From assembly GCA_964556885.1 (NCBI GenBank), contig CAZKYP010000096.1:1-12804 (forward strand): DNA of 12,804 nucleotides. Direction: 5' to 3'. Positions 1 to 7,571 of the stretch are shown here, one piece after another. The notes beneath the pieces were generated by a model that was given only the letters and a program-made list of their open reading frames with translations, was not told the DNA's origin and did not search any database. This stretch comes from CAZKYP01 sp964556885. GTDB lineage: Bacteria; Planctomycetota; Phycisphaerae; Sedimentisphaerales; Anaerobacaceae. The position numbers and the translations under genes are program-made. Numbering within the stretch: position 1 is the stretch's first letter; each line of letters begins with the position of its first letter.

Positions 1-147
1 AAAATTCTAAAATCCAAACCTTTTTAATTTCATCCTTAGCTTATCTATCCTTGTACTCGAACTTTTTTTCTTTTTTTCAATAACTTCCCCTATATCTCAG
101 GCAATGGTCGAGGTAAGAAGCAGGTCTGTTTTAATTTCTTTAAACAA

Positions 148-176
148 TGGACGAATTTTTCAAAAAACGATATAAT
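148..176 (+). promoter_or_regulatory. Candidate sigma-70 promoter of the ankyrin/FGE gene
   Basis: A perfect -10 hexamer TATAAT lies at 171-176. It is preceded by a 17-nt spacer and a 4-of-6 match to -35 (TGGACG, 148-153). Transcription would start near 183 and give a leader of about 30 nt. A GGAG at 201-204 sits 10 nt before the ATG at 215. The upstream stretch 1-147 is AT-rich and shows no supportable gene. Confidence 0.5.
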
Positions 177-214
177 TGAAACGAATCAACGGAGCGTAAT
201 GGAGAATAGAAATA

Positions 215-3083
215 ATGAAGACAAAAAGCGTAATAATTGATATAGCAATAATAGTAATTGCTGTATCAGCCGGATTAATAATAAAAGCAGTATATGACGG
301 CACTACGGCCGCAGACAAAAATCGCGATAAACAAAAACGGTCTGTTAAGAACGGCACTTCGGCAACTGATGCAGCAAGTCAATTAAATCAGGAATTGTTT
401 AACACCGCTAAAACCGGCGATCTCGACCAGGTCAAACAGCTAATAGAAAAAGGCGCAGATATCAATTTCCAAAAGAATGATGTTATTAGTGTTTTGGCTA
501 TGGCTGCAATGGAAGGGCATCTGGAAATTGTGAAATTCCTCGTTGAGAATGGGGCTGATGTTAATAATAGCGGTTTAACCGGTGCTACGCCATTAAATTT
601 TGCTTCAGGAAATGGGTATTTAAATATAGTACAATTCCTCGTTGCACAAGGAGTTGATGTTAGTGCCGATTCCGGCTCTTTAACGGCTGCTTCAGAAGGT
701 GGATATCTTGATATAGTGAAATTCCTTGTTGCCAAAGGGGCTGATGTTAATGCCGCTAATAATTTATTTGATACTACAGCTTTAATGCTCGCTTCAGGGG
801 AAGGGCATTTGGATGTAGTGAAATTCCTCGTTGAAAATGGCGCTGATGTCAACGCTGCTTCTAACGACAGATTAACCAGTAATACATCGTTAATGACTGC
901 TTCAGAAGGTGGATATCTTGATATAGTAGAATACCTTGTTGAAAAAGGTGCTGATGTCAATGCTGCTAATAATTTAACAGGTATAACAGCGTTAATACTT
1001 GCTTCAAAAAATGGCCATTGGGATATAGTGAAGTTCCTCGTTGATAAAGGCGCTAATGTTAATGCTGTTGCTAATGATCAAGAACTCAAAGGAATTACAG
1101 CATTAACATTAGCTTCAAGAGAAGGACACCTGGAAGTAGTGAAATTCCTTATTGAAAAAGGGGCTGATGTCAATGCCGGTGGTATGTATGATCCAAAAGG
1201 TCTTACAGCGTTAATNNNNNNNNNNGAAATTCCTTGTTGATAAAGGTGCTGACGTTAATGTTGTAGCTAATGAGAAATATTCAAAAGGGATCACTGCGTT
1301 AATTTCAGCTTCAAGAAATGGGCATTTGGACATTGTGAAATTTCTATTTGAGAATGGGGCCGATATTTATGCCGTTGGTCAGGAAGGAAATACCGCGCAG
1401 TACTATGCTATTGTAAGCGTTAATAAAGAAGTTTCAGATTATATTGAAAAACTTTTAAAGTATAATCCCTATACCTGCAGATCATATAAATCGACTTTCA
1501 CCTATTTCACGCAAACTGAAGATATTGCAAAGATAAATACCAATCTTCCCTTAGTAAAAGGTCTCTTGAAAAAAGATATAAATGGAATAAATGATATCGG
1601 CAATTATCAGCAAACAAAAGAAACTCCGGATAATCATCTCGAAATTAAAATTGGCTTGGCGCTGGATGAAAACAAATTTATCTTTAAGTATAGTATAGAA
1701 CCTCAAAGTAAAGAGATAAACGACTGGATTCCTTTAAACCAGCAGATACTCACAGAGGACGGGATCGATACTCATGCTTATATAATATTTCCAAAAGAAT
1801 GGAAATTTTCTCAGCAATATCAGGAAATTAAAACTATTAGAAATATTGACGGCTCTTATTTCAGCTTTATGGCATCTTCGCCGGAAAATCCCGAATTCTC
1901 AAAACTCATGAGATATTATAATAGCATATTGGAAGGAACATTCTGGTCAATAAATAATGACAAGTCCCAGTCGGAAAGAGCTCTTAATATAACCAACCAA
2001 GAGGATGAAAACAGAAGAATAAAGCAACTTCAGGAAAAATATAAGGATTACCAAATCTATAAAATCCCATTTTTTACTCCCGAGGGAATAAAACAGGTTT
2101 ATTCAAATATCAGCAGGTCAACTACGATATATTTTGATAAATCAAGCCTGACAGGTAATTGCAAAGTATTCATTGAAATTCCGCAGATTACATTTGAATC
2201 AGCCGCATCAGGTGCGGCTAAAAAAGCAAGCATTAAAGGTCTGGCCTATGAATTAGACATCCCTGAAATCGGAGCCAATTATAAACCTGAATACCGGTTC
2301 GTAGATACAACTACCGGCTTAAAAAAGAAAAAAATAGATTTGGGCGGCGATATAAGTATGGAGTTCGTTTATATACCTGCCGGTGAATTTATGATGGGCA
2401 GTCAGTCGAACGCGAAAAAGGGGCTTTTCGGCTATAGTGAAAGCCCTCAGCACCAGGTTACGATAAGTAAAGGTTTCTGGATGGGAGCTTATGAGGTGAC
2501 CAACGGTCAGTATCAGCAGTTTGTAAAGGAAAGTAACTATGACGGGGAACGAGAGTCAAAATGGTATTATTTGAGTCATTTAAAAGATCCATGGTCAAAA
2601 CCAGACTCGAATTACCCTGTATGTTATGTATCCTGGAATAACGCCAGGGCTTTTTGTGAGTGGTTGAGCGTCAAAGAGGGTAAAACATACCGTTTTCCTA
2701 CTGAAGCCCAGTGGGAATATGCCTGCAGAGCAGGCAGAATCAAAGAATTAGATATTAAAGATAACGGTTTATTTTTAGACTCTTCCGGAGGAAGGGCTTC
2801 AAGTACAAGAGGAACTCATCCGGTAGGGCAGAATCAACCAAATCCGTTCGGTTTATATGACATGCATGACAATGTGAAGGAGTGGTGTCAGGATTGGTAC
2901 GGAAATTATTCAGATACTACAGAAGTGGATCCTATGGGGCCGAGTTCCGGCGAACAACGAGTAGTACGTGGCGATTATTCAGGAGGCATCATCTCATACC
3001 GCTGTGCTGAACGCTTCAGTAATCCCCCGGACAAACCGGACAATGAAATTGGATTTCGTGTTGTTTGCGAGGATTCTGAATAA
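215..3083 (+). CDS. Membrane-anchored ankyrin-repeat protein with C-terminal FGE-sulfatase (SUMF1-like) domain, interrupted by assembly gap
   Basis: Two open stretches, 215 to the gap and the gap to 3083, belong to one gene. Ankyrin sequence (KFLVDKGADVN) resumes directly after the 10 Ns, and the apparent frame change is explained by a gap of unknown true length. Residues 6-24 are a hydrophobic helix behind MKTK, giving an uncleaved anchor or signal peptide with the rest probably extracytoplasmic. From residue 58 about ten ankyrin repeats follow (GHLDIVKFLVEKGADVN type). Next comes a middle region of roughly 300 residues with no recognised domain. The C-terminal 240 or so residues form an FGE-sulfatase fold: MEFVYIPAGEFMMGS, YEVTNGQYQQF, FPTEAQWEYACRAG, GLYDMHDNVKEWCQDWYG, GFRVV. 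The region matching the two catalytic cysteines of true formylglycine-generating enzyme (GGSYMCHRSYC in human) reads GDYSGGIISYRC, so both are absent. The domain is probably a ligand- or protein-binding module rather than an enzyme. The gene is AT-rich compared with the RACo gene. Confidence 0.85.
374..1380 (+). repeat. Ankyrin-coding DNA repeats
   Basis: Tandem units of about 100-110 bp encode ankyrin repeats of about 33-36 residues. A 31-nt stretch at 687-717 recurs unchanged at 897-927, exactly 210 nt (70 codons, two repeats) later. This indicates recent internal duplication or conversion. Such near-identity plausibly caused the assembly break at 1216-1225. Confidence 0.8.
1216..1225. other. 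Assembly gap (10 N) inside ankyrin repeats
   Basis: Ten Ns. The frame before the gap (phase of 215) and after it (phase of 1227) differ, so the true gap is not 10 nt, or the repeat was collapsed. The number of ankyrin repeats is therefore unknown. Confidence 0.95.
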
Positions 3084-3163
3084 CGATTCACTTTACGGGT
3101 CTGAATCTAACTTGAATTATATAATATGAATTACATTTTCAGCCGGTCATTATAACTGAAAGC

Positions 3164-4120
3164 TTAATCCCATTTGAGTTTCAGAGAATCCTCCGTCAGA
3201 TACTTAACCCGCTCCTTGACGTTTTCTTCCTTGGCCTTTTCGTCCATGTATTTGATAATTTCATTTTTATTTTCGTTAACTTCTTTTTGCAGGGCTTCGA
3301 GGCGTTTGAGCAGCCATTCGTATGCTATCTGCTTTCGCCGCACAATAAGGTCGTACTTATTGCCGACAACCTCTTTCAACTGGGCCATCAGTTTCTCTTT
3401 TTCCTGTTCGTTCTTTGCGGCCTTGATTTTACCAACCAGCTCATCCTGTTTATCCTGCAACTGTATATCCGCTACGAGGACTTCCGCCATTTCGGGGCTC
3501 CTCTTGGCCCAAACGGAAACACGCTCGTATTTCTGCCTGGCAAGGTCGTATTTCCTGGAATAAAGTTCCGGGTCCCTGTCCTTTAACGTCGAAAGCTCCT
3601 GTGCCTCCTTGGGAACATATTTTTCAAGAAATTCAATAAATTCGTTCTGCCTGTCCCTCCGGAAATTTTCCATCCGCTCTTTCATTATTACGCCGAACTC
3701 TTCTCCGGCGTGTTTCCTCAGCTCAGACCTGAAACGATCCGGGTCTTTTTGGCGCAGCTCCTCCATCTCTTTGGCCTTTTCCGGGTCTCGCTGTCTGATA
3801 CCATCCATAATCCGATTGAGTTCTTCATCCGTCAGCTCGAACCTTCCCCCACGTCCGCCTCCGGGACCTCTGTTGTCACCTGGACCTCTGTCATCCCCGG
3901 GGCCACGTTCGGAACCCGGACCACGCCCGGGAGGAGGCGGCTCCTGAAGACCGGGGCCCTGCCCCGGACGCTCTACCTGTGAGCGGCCGCTATTGTCCCA
4001 GAGGTCTTCTTTCTTTTGCTCCTGCTTGTTTTTGTCCTGGGACCCGGAGCAGGGAATTCCGACCAAAAAAACCAGCGCAACTATCGACGCAACCAATAAG
4101 ATCCCACGTTTTGAATCCAT
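3164..4120 (-). CDS. Secreted protein with RGPG-repeat linker and charged coiled-coil C-terminus
   Basis: 318 residues from the ATG at 4120. This start is preferred over an in-frame one at 4150 because GGAAGG (4130-4135) stands 9 nt upstream and the spacing to the previous stop is 4 nt. Residues 1-24 are a signal peptide or anchor (MDSKRG, then a hydrophobic run to GIPC). The cysteine lacks a good lipobox, with Pro at -1. Residues 50-92 are Pro/Gly/Arg-rich with several RGPG units and probably disordered. The remaining 225 or so residues are Lys/Glu/Arg-rich helices with coiled-coil character, containing repeated RDPE/KDPDRF/RDPELY phrases. It is the third gene after the sigma factor and the membrane protein. 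I do not recognise a named family. A periplasmic Spy/ZraP-like helical sensor or chaperone feeding the sigma system is a speculative possibility. Confidence 0.8.
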   Translation of the reverse strand: MDSKRGILLVASIVALVFLVGIPCSGSQDKNKQEQKKEDLWDNSGRSQVERPGQGPGLQEPPPPGRGPGSERGPGDDRGPGDNRGPGGGRGGRFELTDEELNRIMDGIRQRDPEKAKEMEELRQKDPDRFRSELRKHAGEEFGVIMKERMENFRRDRQNEFIEFLEKYVPKEAQELSTLKDRDPELYSRKYDLARQKYERVSVWAKRSPEMAEVLVADIQLQDKQDELVGKIKAAKNEQEKEKLMAQLKEVVGNKYDLIVRRKQIAYEWLLKRLEALQKEVNENKNEIIKYMDEKAKEENVKERVKYLTEDSLKLKWD

Positions 4121-4124
4121 TTGT

Positions 4125-4640
4125 CTATTCCTTCCAGAAACCGCTGTCAATTTCCATCAGATTCGTTTCTAATTCCGTCAATGCACCGGCACTGGCGACT
4201 TCGAGACCTTCATCAGACGATTGCAGATTTTGCAGCTCATTTTCAAGCTGTTCGAGCTCGACATTATAGCCGGCCAGTTCCATATCATCGGTTGTGATAT
4301 CCTTACTGTCCCAAATAGCCGCTGATATGATAGGCGGCCGGATTTCGTTACTCGTTGTCTTGAACAAACTCAGCCCAACAAACGCCAGGATAATAAAAGA
4401 TGCGGCTATCGCCGCCGTCTCGAAAAAGATTCGCCTGTGCAATGTCGCCTTCCGGGCCGGTAAACGCATCGCTATTTCGGCCTTGATATTGGCCACAAGC
4501 ATATCGTCCGGCCCCGGGGCAGGGTATTGCCTGAGAATTTGTTCGGCTTTTTCGAAGTCCTCGATGTACTTTTCGGCCTGTTCGGCATCGAAAAACCTCC
4601 CAAAAAGCTCCTTCATGTTTTCCTTGTTTTCATAATCCAT
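4125..4640 (-). CDS. One-pass membrane protein, probable anti-sigma factor
   Basis: 171 residues. Residues 1-70 are cytoplasmic-like and helical, with many Glu/Lys. A single transmembrane helix at about 73-93 (FETAAIAASFIILAFVGLSLF) is preceded by Arg/His-Arg-Arg, so the N-terminus should be inside. An acidic extracytoplasmic tail of about 75 residues follows. The start is set by GGAGGG overlapping the end of the sigma gene and a 4-nt intergenic spacer. Topology and position directly behind an ECF sigma gene fit an anti-sigma factor. There is no cysteine, so the classical HxxxCxxC zinc anti-sigma motif is absent, and assignment rests on context and topology. It is co-transcribed with both neighbours. 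Confidence 0.8.
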   Translation of the reverse strand: MDYENKENMKELFGRFFDAEQAEKYIEDFEKAEQILRQYPAPGPDDMLVANIKAEIAMRLPARKATLHRRIFFETAAIAASFIILAFVGLSLFKTTSNEIRPPIISAAIWDSKDITTDDMELAGYNVELEQLENELQNLQSSDEGLEVASAGALTELETNLMEIDSGFWKE

Positions 4641-4644
4641 AATT

Positions 4645-5178
4645 TTATCCCTCCATCAGCTCCCGTAATTTTTTGACCCCTCTATGAAGTTTTGCCAGTG
4701 TCGTACCAAGCGGCTCGGACCGTATTCTGGCTATTTCTTTGAAACTCAATTGCGAATAAAAACGCAACGTTATCAGCTCTCTTGTATCTTCATCCAGCCT
4801 TTTAAGGCGGCTTTGCAGTATATCGGCCTGTTCGCCGTCCGACTTTTTTTCCTCGGTAAAATCCGCTTCAAGCAGCTCTTTTCTGGCCTCAAGAAGCTTA
4901 TGCTGCCGCTGTTTGCTTCTCAGGTAATCGTGAAAAATATTCGACGCAACTCTGAACAGCCAGCTCTCAAAAGAGCCACCCTTATACGACCCGATTTTCT
5001 CGACCAATTTGACAAATAGCTCGCTTAACAGCTCATCGCTCAGGTCTCTATTACCGGTAAGCCGGTAAAAATACCCGTAACACCGGCTCGAATACATATC
5101 GACAATCCGTGAAAAGCTCCGAGCATCACCGTTCTTACAGCCGGTTATTACCTGGGCTAAATCATTGCTGTGTGCCAT
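4645..5178 (-). CDS. ECF-family RNA polymerase sigma factor
   Basis: 177 residues from the ATG at 5178. A TTG at 5196 would add six residues, but neither start has a clear ribosome site. Sigma-70 region 2 spans about residues 6-92, with the DNA-melting/-10 recognition part at FESWLFRVASNIFHDYLRSKQR. A charged linker follows, then region 4 at about 122-175 with the helix-turn-helix LITLRFYSQLSFKEIARIRSEPLGTTLAKLHRG. Regions 1.1 and 3 are absent, as expected for group 4 (ECF) sigma factors. It directs RNA polymerase to a stress or envelope regulon and normally its own operon. It heads the operon with the putative anti-sigma and the exported coiled-coil protein. Confidence 0.93.
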   Translation of the reverse strand: MAHSNDLAQVITGCKNGDARSFSRIVDMYSSRCYGYFYRLTGNRDLSDELLSELFVKLVEKIGSYKGGSFESWLFRVASNIFHDYLRSKQRQHKLLEARKELLEADFTEEKKSDGEQADILQSRLKRLDEDTRELITLRFYSQLSFKEIARIRSEPLGTTLAKLHRGVKKLRELMEG

Positions 5179-5456
5179 TTTACTGTTTTTTTTCAATGGT
5201 TAAGACGGTATCTAAATGCGATTTATTGCAAAAATTACAAAAAAACAACTATTACAACGATGGTATTTATCTCATCACCTTTTCTACCGCCCGCCGGCTC
5301 CCATAAGATCCTCCACCTCGCTGTGGGCTAATGACTTTTTCCGCTGAAAACTGATCTTCCAGCCGCCCCATGATAATCCCGGCCTGCTTGATTTGAAGGG
5401 CAAATCCTGCTTAAAAAGGCCGAAATTTCAATAAAAACTCCGTTTTTCAATAATTT
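5179..5456. other. Intergenic region upstream of sigma operon
   Basis: 278 bp. The part next to the sigma gene (5200-5265) is AT-rich and should hold its minus-strand promoter, but no -35/-10 pair stands out. The GC-richer part 5267-5371 contains a minus-strand 34-codon open frame starting MGRLEDQFSAEKV. It lacks a clear ribosome site and may be a gene remnant. Near the 3' end of the next gene (5429-5452) there is only a weak AT inverted repeat. Confidence 0.4.
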
Positions 5457-5750
5457 TTATGTTAAATTGTCCTCTTCCTCGTCCTCTTCAAGACTTTTCT
5501 TCCATTCCTCGCTTTCATCAATATCGTTTATCTCTTTTTGCATATATTTTATGATTTTATCCTGCAACGGCGCCAATTTCCCATACCACTGAAGCATGCC
5601 CTGATAGCTGGCCAGGAGCATATCCAGGCGGATTAGCTGCCATTTGGCGATGCACTCCGGCTCTTTGATATTCACGAACGGGTCGCATTTGAAGCTTCTC
5701 CTGCCGTCGGGACCGAACTCACATAATTCGCAATCTTTACACTGTATCAT
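5457..5750 (-). CDS. Small Cys-rich protein with acidic tail, function unknown
   Basis: 97 residues from the ATG at 5750, chosen because GAGGTG (5755-5760) lies 4 nt upstream. The frame is open further to a TTG at 5822, which would add 24 residues including three more Cys but has no ribosome site. Residues 1-35 carry a cysteine pattern CKDCELC, then SFKCDPF and EPECIAKW, which suggests a small metal-binding (zinc or Fe-S) knuckle. Residues 38-75 form an amphipathic helical segment. The C-terminus is strongly acidic (EEDEEEDNLT). There is no signal peptide or membrane helix, so it is probably cytoplasmic. I recall similar uncharacterised planctomycete proteins but cannot verify that here. Confidence 0.75.
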   Translation of the reverse strand: MIQCKDCELCEFGPDGRRSFKCDPFVNIKEPECIAKWQLIRLDMLLASYQGMLQWYGKLAPLQDKIIKYMQKEINDIDESEEWKKSLEEDEEEDNLT

Positions 5751-5822
5751 TTTGCACCTCAATCTGAACGGACAGGAAAAAGCCTCACTCCAACAGCCGC
5801 CGATAACCTGTTCGAACGCCAA

Positions 5823-5956
5823 CCGTATATAAAAACACTTATAACTTGCTCTTTACTTTTTCTTTTTTTTGCTTTTCAATACGTTTATAATATCATATAG
5901 TAGATTTTTTCAATAGTCTTTTGCGATAAAGTTTTTTATTGTTTTTGGAGTATTAG
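5823..5956. promoter_or_regulatory. AT-rich divergent promoter region
   Basis: This region lies between the minus-strand Cys-rich gene and the plus-strand basic mini-gene. On the plus strand TTTTCA (5873-5878), a 17-nt spacer and TATAGT (5896-5901) make a plausible promoter for 5957. A second TATAAT at 5886-5891 has no good -35. No clear pair was found for the minus strand. Confidence 0.3.
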
Positions 5957-6037
5957 ATGGCAAAATCCAGACGCAGACGAAAAATAGGCAGCAAGAAAAG
6001 AAGGGCCCGCTGGAAAATTCGTCATAAAATAAGCTGA
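5957..6037 (+). CDS. 26-residue highly basic peptide, ribosomal-protein-like
   Basis: The ATG at 5957 has GGAG at 5947-5950 with a 6-nt spacer, a near-ideal ribosome site. The product begins MAKSRRRRKIGSKKRR and ends KIRHKIS. Fourteen of its 26 residues are Arg, Lys or His, there are no acidic residues, and there is one Trp. Very short Arg/Lys-rich proteins of this kind in bacteria are usually ribosomal (bTHX, bL36-like, or the AURKAIP1/COX24-type small subunit proteins) or nucleic-acid-binding. The pattern RRKIGSKKRRxRxKIRH resembles the COX24-type class, but that is a memory-based guess. It is followed after 71 nt by the RACo-like gene and could share its transcript. Confidence 0.65.
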   Translation: MAKSRRRRKIGSKKRRARWKIRHKIS

Positions 6038-6108
6038 TAAAAAGTTCAGCGTCGTGCTCGTTGACCGCCGCGCCGAAGATGCGCGGCCGGATACGGGCAA
6101 AGCGACAG

Positions 6109-7509
6109 ATGAAGCATTTCAAATTAACTTTCGAGCCGGACGGCACACAAATTATTATTCGCCCCGGTGCAAAGCTCACCGAGGCGGCGGGCCAGGCCGG
6201 CATAATCCTGAACACTGTCTGCGGCGGCAGGGGTACGTGCAGAAAGTGCCTGGTCATTCTCCAGCCCGAAGGACGCAAGGTCCTCGCCTGCCAGTACCAC
6301 GTGAAAAGTGACCTGAAGGTATACATCCCGCCGGAATCCAGGTTCTTCGAGCAGCGAATTCTCTCCGAAGGCATCGACACCCAACAAAAAATCACGCCCG
6401 ACATATACAAAAAATACGCACTCGAAAAATCCGCCAACCCGGTATTCGGCATAGCACTCGATATCGGCACGACAACCGTCGTCGCCAAGCTCATCGATAT
6501 GAGGACCGGCCTGTGCAAAACGACAGAGGCCGCACTAAATCCGCAAATCCAGTTCGGTGACGACGTCATCAGCAGAATCGCATACGCCCAAACCGATGAG
6601 AAACTCGCAGAGCTTCACAGGACAATAATCGACTGCATAAACACCCTCATCGTGAAGCTGTGCCAGGCGGCCGGAATCGACGAAAAACAAATATACGAAA
6701 TCTCCACCGTCGGCAATACAACGATGAACCATATTTTCCTCAACCTGCCGGTGATAAGCCTCGGCATGGCGCCGTACAAAGCCCATTCGCTCGAAGCAAG
6801 CGATTCCTCGCCCGGCGAATTAGCTTTGAATATAAATCCCGAAGGCAATGTCCACACCGTTGAAAATATCGCCGGCTTCGTCGGAGCGGATACGACGGCC
6901 GCAGCACTTGCGGCCGACATCGACTCGGCCGATGAAATGACGCTCATCATCGATATCGGCACCAACGGCGAGATTGTGCTCGGCACAAAAGACAAGCTCT
7001 ACGCGGCAAGCTGTGCGGCCGGACCGGCACTCGAAGGCGCACGCATCACCTGTGGCGGCAGGGCGGCCGACGGCGCTATCGAAGCCGTCGTCGCGAATGA
7101 CGACGATATCGATTTCGACGTGATTGGNNNNNNNNNNNNNNNNNNNNNNNNNNNNNNNNNNNNNNNNNNNNNNNNNNNNNNNNNNNNNNNNNNNNNNNNN
7201 NNNNNNNNNNNNNNNNNNNNNNNNNNNAAGCTCAACATCGAAGATGACGACATCCGACATATCCTCATGGCGGGGGCCTTCGGCAATTACATTCGCAGAG
7301 TAAGTGCGGCCCGTATCGGCCTGCTGCCGGCCGTGCCGCTGGATAGAATCCGCTTCATCGGCAACGCCGCAGCCTCCGGCGCACAGATGACACTCATCTC
7401 CCAACAATCCCGCGACAAAGCCCACGACCTCGCCCGAAAAATCCAGTACATTGAAATCGCCCACGACCCCGATTTCTCCGACACCTACGCCGCCTGCATG
7501 ACATTCTAA
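6109..7509 (+). CDS. RACo-like ATP-dependent reductive activator of corrinoid proteins (2Fe-2S + ASKHA/DUF4445), contains 100-N gap
   Basis: These metalloproteins use ATP to reduce the inactive Co(II) corrinoid of methyltransferase partner proteins back to Co(I). Residues 1-75 are a plant-type 2Fe-2S ferredoxin domain with Cys38-x5-Cys44-x2-Cys47-x13-Cys61. From about 113 an ASKHA-type ATPase begins: GIALDIGTTTVVAKLID (phosphate-1 loop), NPQIQFGDDVISRI, VGNTTMNH, then LIIDIGTNGEIVLG (second phosphate loop), CAAGPALEGARITCGG and, after the gap, ILMAGAFGNYI. The ATG at 6109 is preferred over TTG 6061 and ATG 6079 because MKHFKLTFEPDG fits the family N-terminus, although no Shine-Dalgarno is evident. 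The 466 codons include the Ns. The gap removes the GICGSGLID-type core, where the family is usually longer, so its true size probably exceeds 100 nt. GC content is clearly higher than in the flanking genes. No methyltransferase or corrinoid protein gene is in the window. Confidence 0.9.
   Translation: MKHFKLTFEPDGTQIIIRPGAKLTEAAGQAGIILNTVCGGRGTCRKCLVILQPEGRKVLACQYHVKSDLKVYIPPESRFFEQRILSEGIDTQQKITPDIYKKYALEKSANPVFGIALDIGTTTVVAKLIDMRTGLCKTTEAALNPQIQFGDDVISRIAYAQTDEKLAELHRTIIDCINTLIVKLCQAAGIDEKQIYEISTVGNTTMNHIFLNLPVISLGMAPYKAHSLEASDSSPGELALNINPEGNVHTVENIAGFVGADTTAAALAADIDSADEMTLIIDIGTNGEIVLGTKDKLYAASCAAGPALEGARITCGGRAADGAIEAVVANDDDIDFDVIXXXXXXXXXXXXXXXXXXXXXXXXXXXXXXXXXXKLNIEDDDIRHILMAGAFGNYIRRVSAARIGLLPAVPLDRIRFIGNAAASGAQMTLISQQSRDKAHDLARKIQYIEIAHDPDFSDTYAACMTF
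7128..7227. other. Assembly gap (100 N) in RACo-like gene
   Basis: Exactly 100 Ns, a typical scaffold placeholder. The reading frame happens to be kept across it. Confidence 0.95.
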
Positions 7510-7523
7510 TCCCCCAGACATTA

Positions 7524-7565
7524 CCGCGTGTGCAAAAAAATCCCGATGTTTATCGGGATACACCC
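7524..7565 (-). terminator. REP-like repeat copy R1 acting as intrinsic terminator
   Basis: This is a half copy of the CCGCGTGTGCA repeat family, whose hairpin is ATCCCGAT (7540-7547), loop GTTT, ATCGGGAT (7552-7559). Read on the minus strand, the 8-bp stem is followed by seven T residues. It lies 7-50 nt downstream of the stop of the DUF2846 lipoprotein gene, so it is a textbook Rho-independent terminator for that gene. For the convergent RACo gene no T-run follows on the plus strand. Confidence 0.75.
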
Positions 7566-7571
7566 TTCATA

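Noticed and set aside
1216..1330. Frameshift splitting the ankyrin gene into two genes
   Set aside because: The frame change falls exactly on the N placeholder, and ankyrin sequence continues on both sides. It is an assembly effect, not a mutation.
2330..3080. Active formylglycine-generating enzyme
   Set aside because: The catalytic cysteine pair region lacks both cysteines and no sulfatase gene is nearby.
3084..3163. Terminator between the ankyrin and coiled-coil genes
   Set aside because: Only a 6-bp TTTCAG/CTGAAA inverted repeat with a 13-nt loop and no T-run on either side.
3174..3982. Several plus-strand frames opposite the coiled-coil gene
   Set aside because: They are antisense shadows of a strongly biased Lys/Glu/Gly coding sequence and have no ribosome sites.
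5267..5371. 34-codon minus-strand frame MGRLEDQFSAEKV...
   Set aside because: Protein-like composition, but no ribosome site and no recognised family. Possibly a remnant, not called as a gene.
6820..7563. Long minus-strand frame opposite the RACo gene
   Set aside because: It runs through the N gap and is the complement of conserved ASKHA motifs, a shadow of GC-rich coding sequence.
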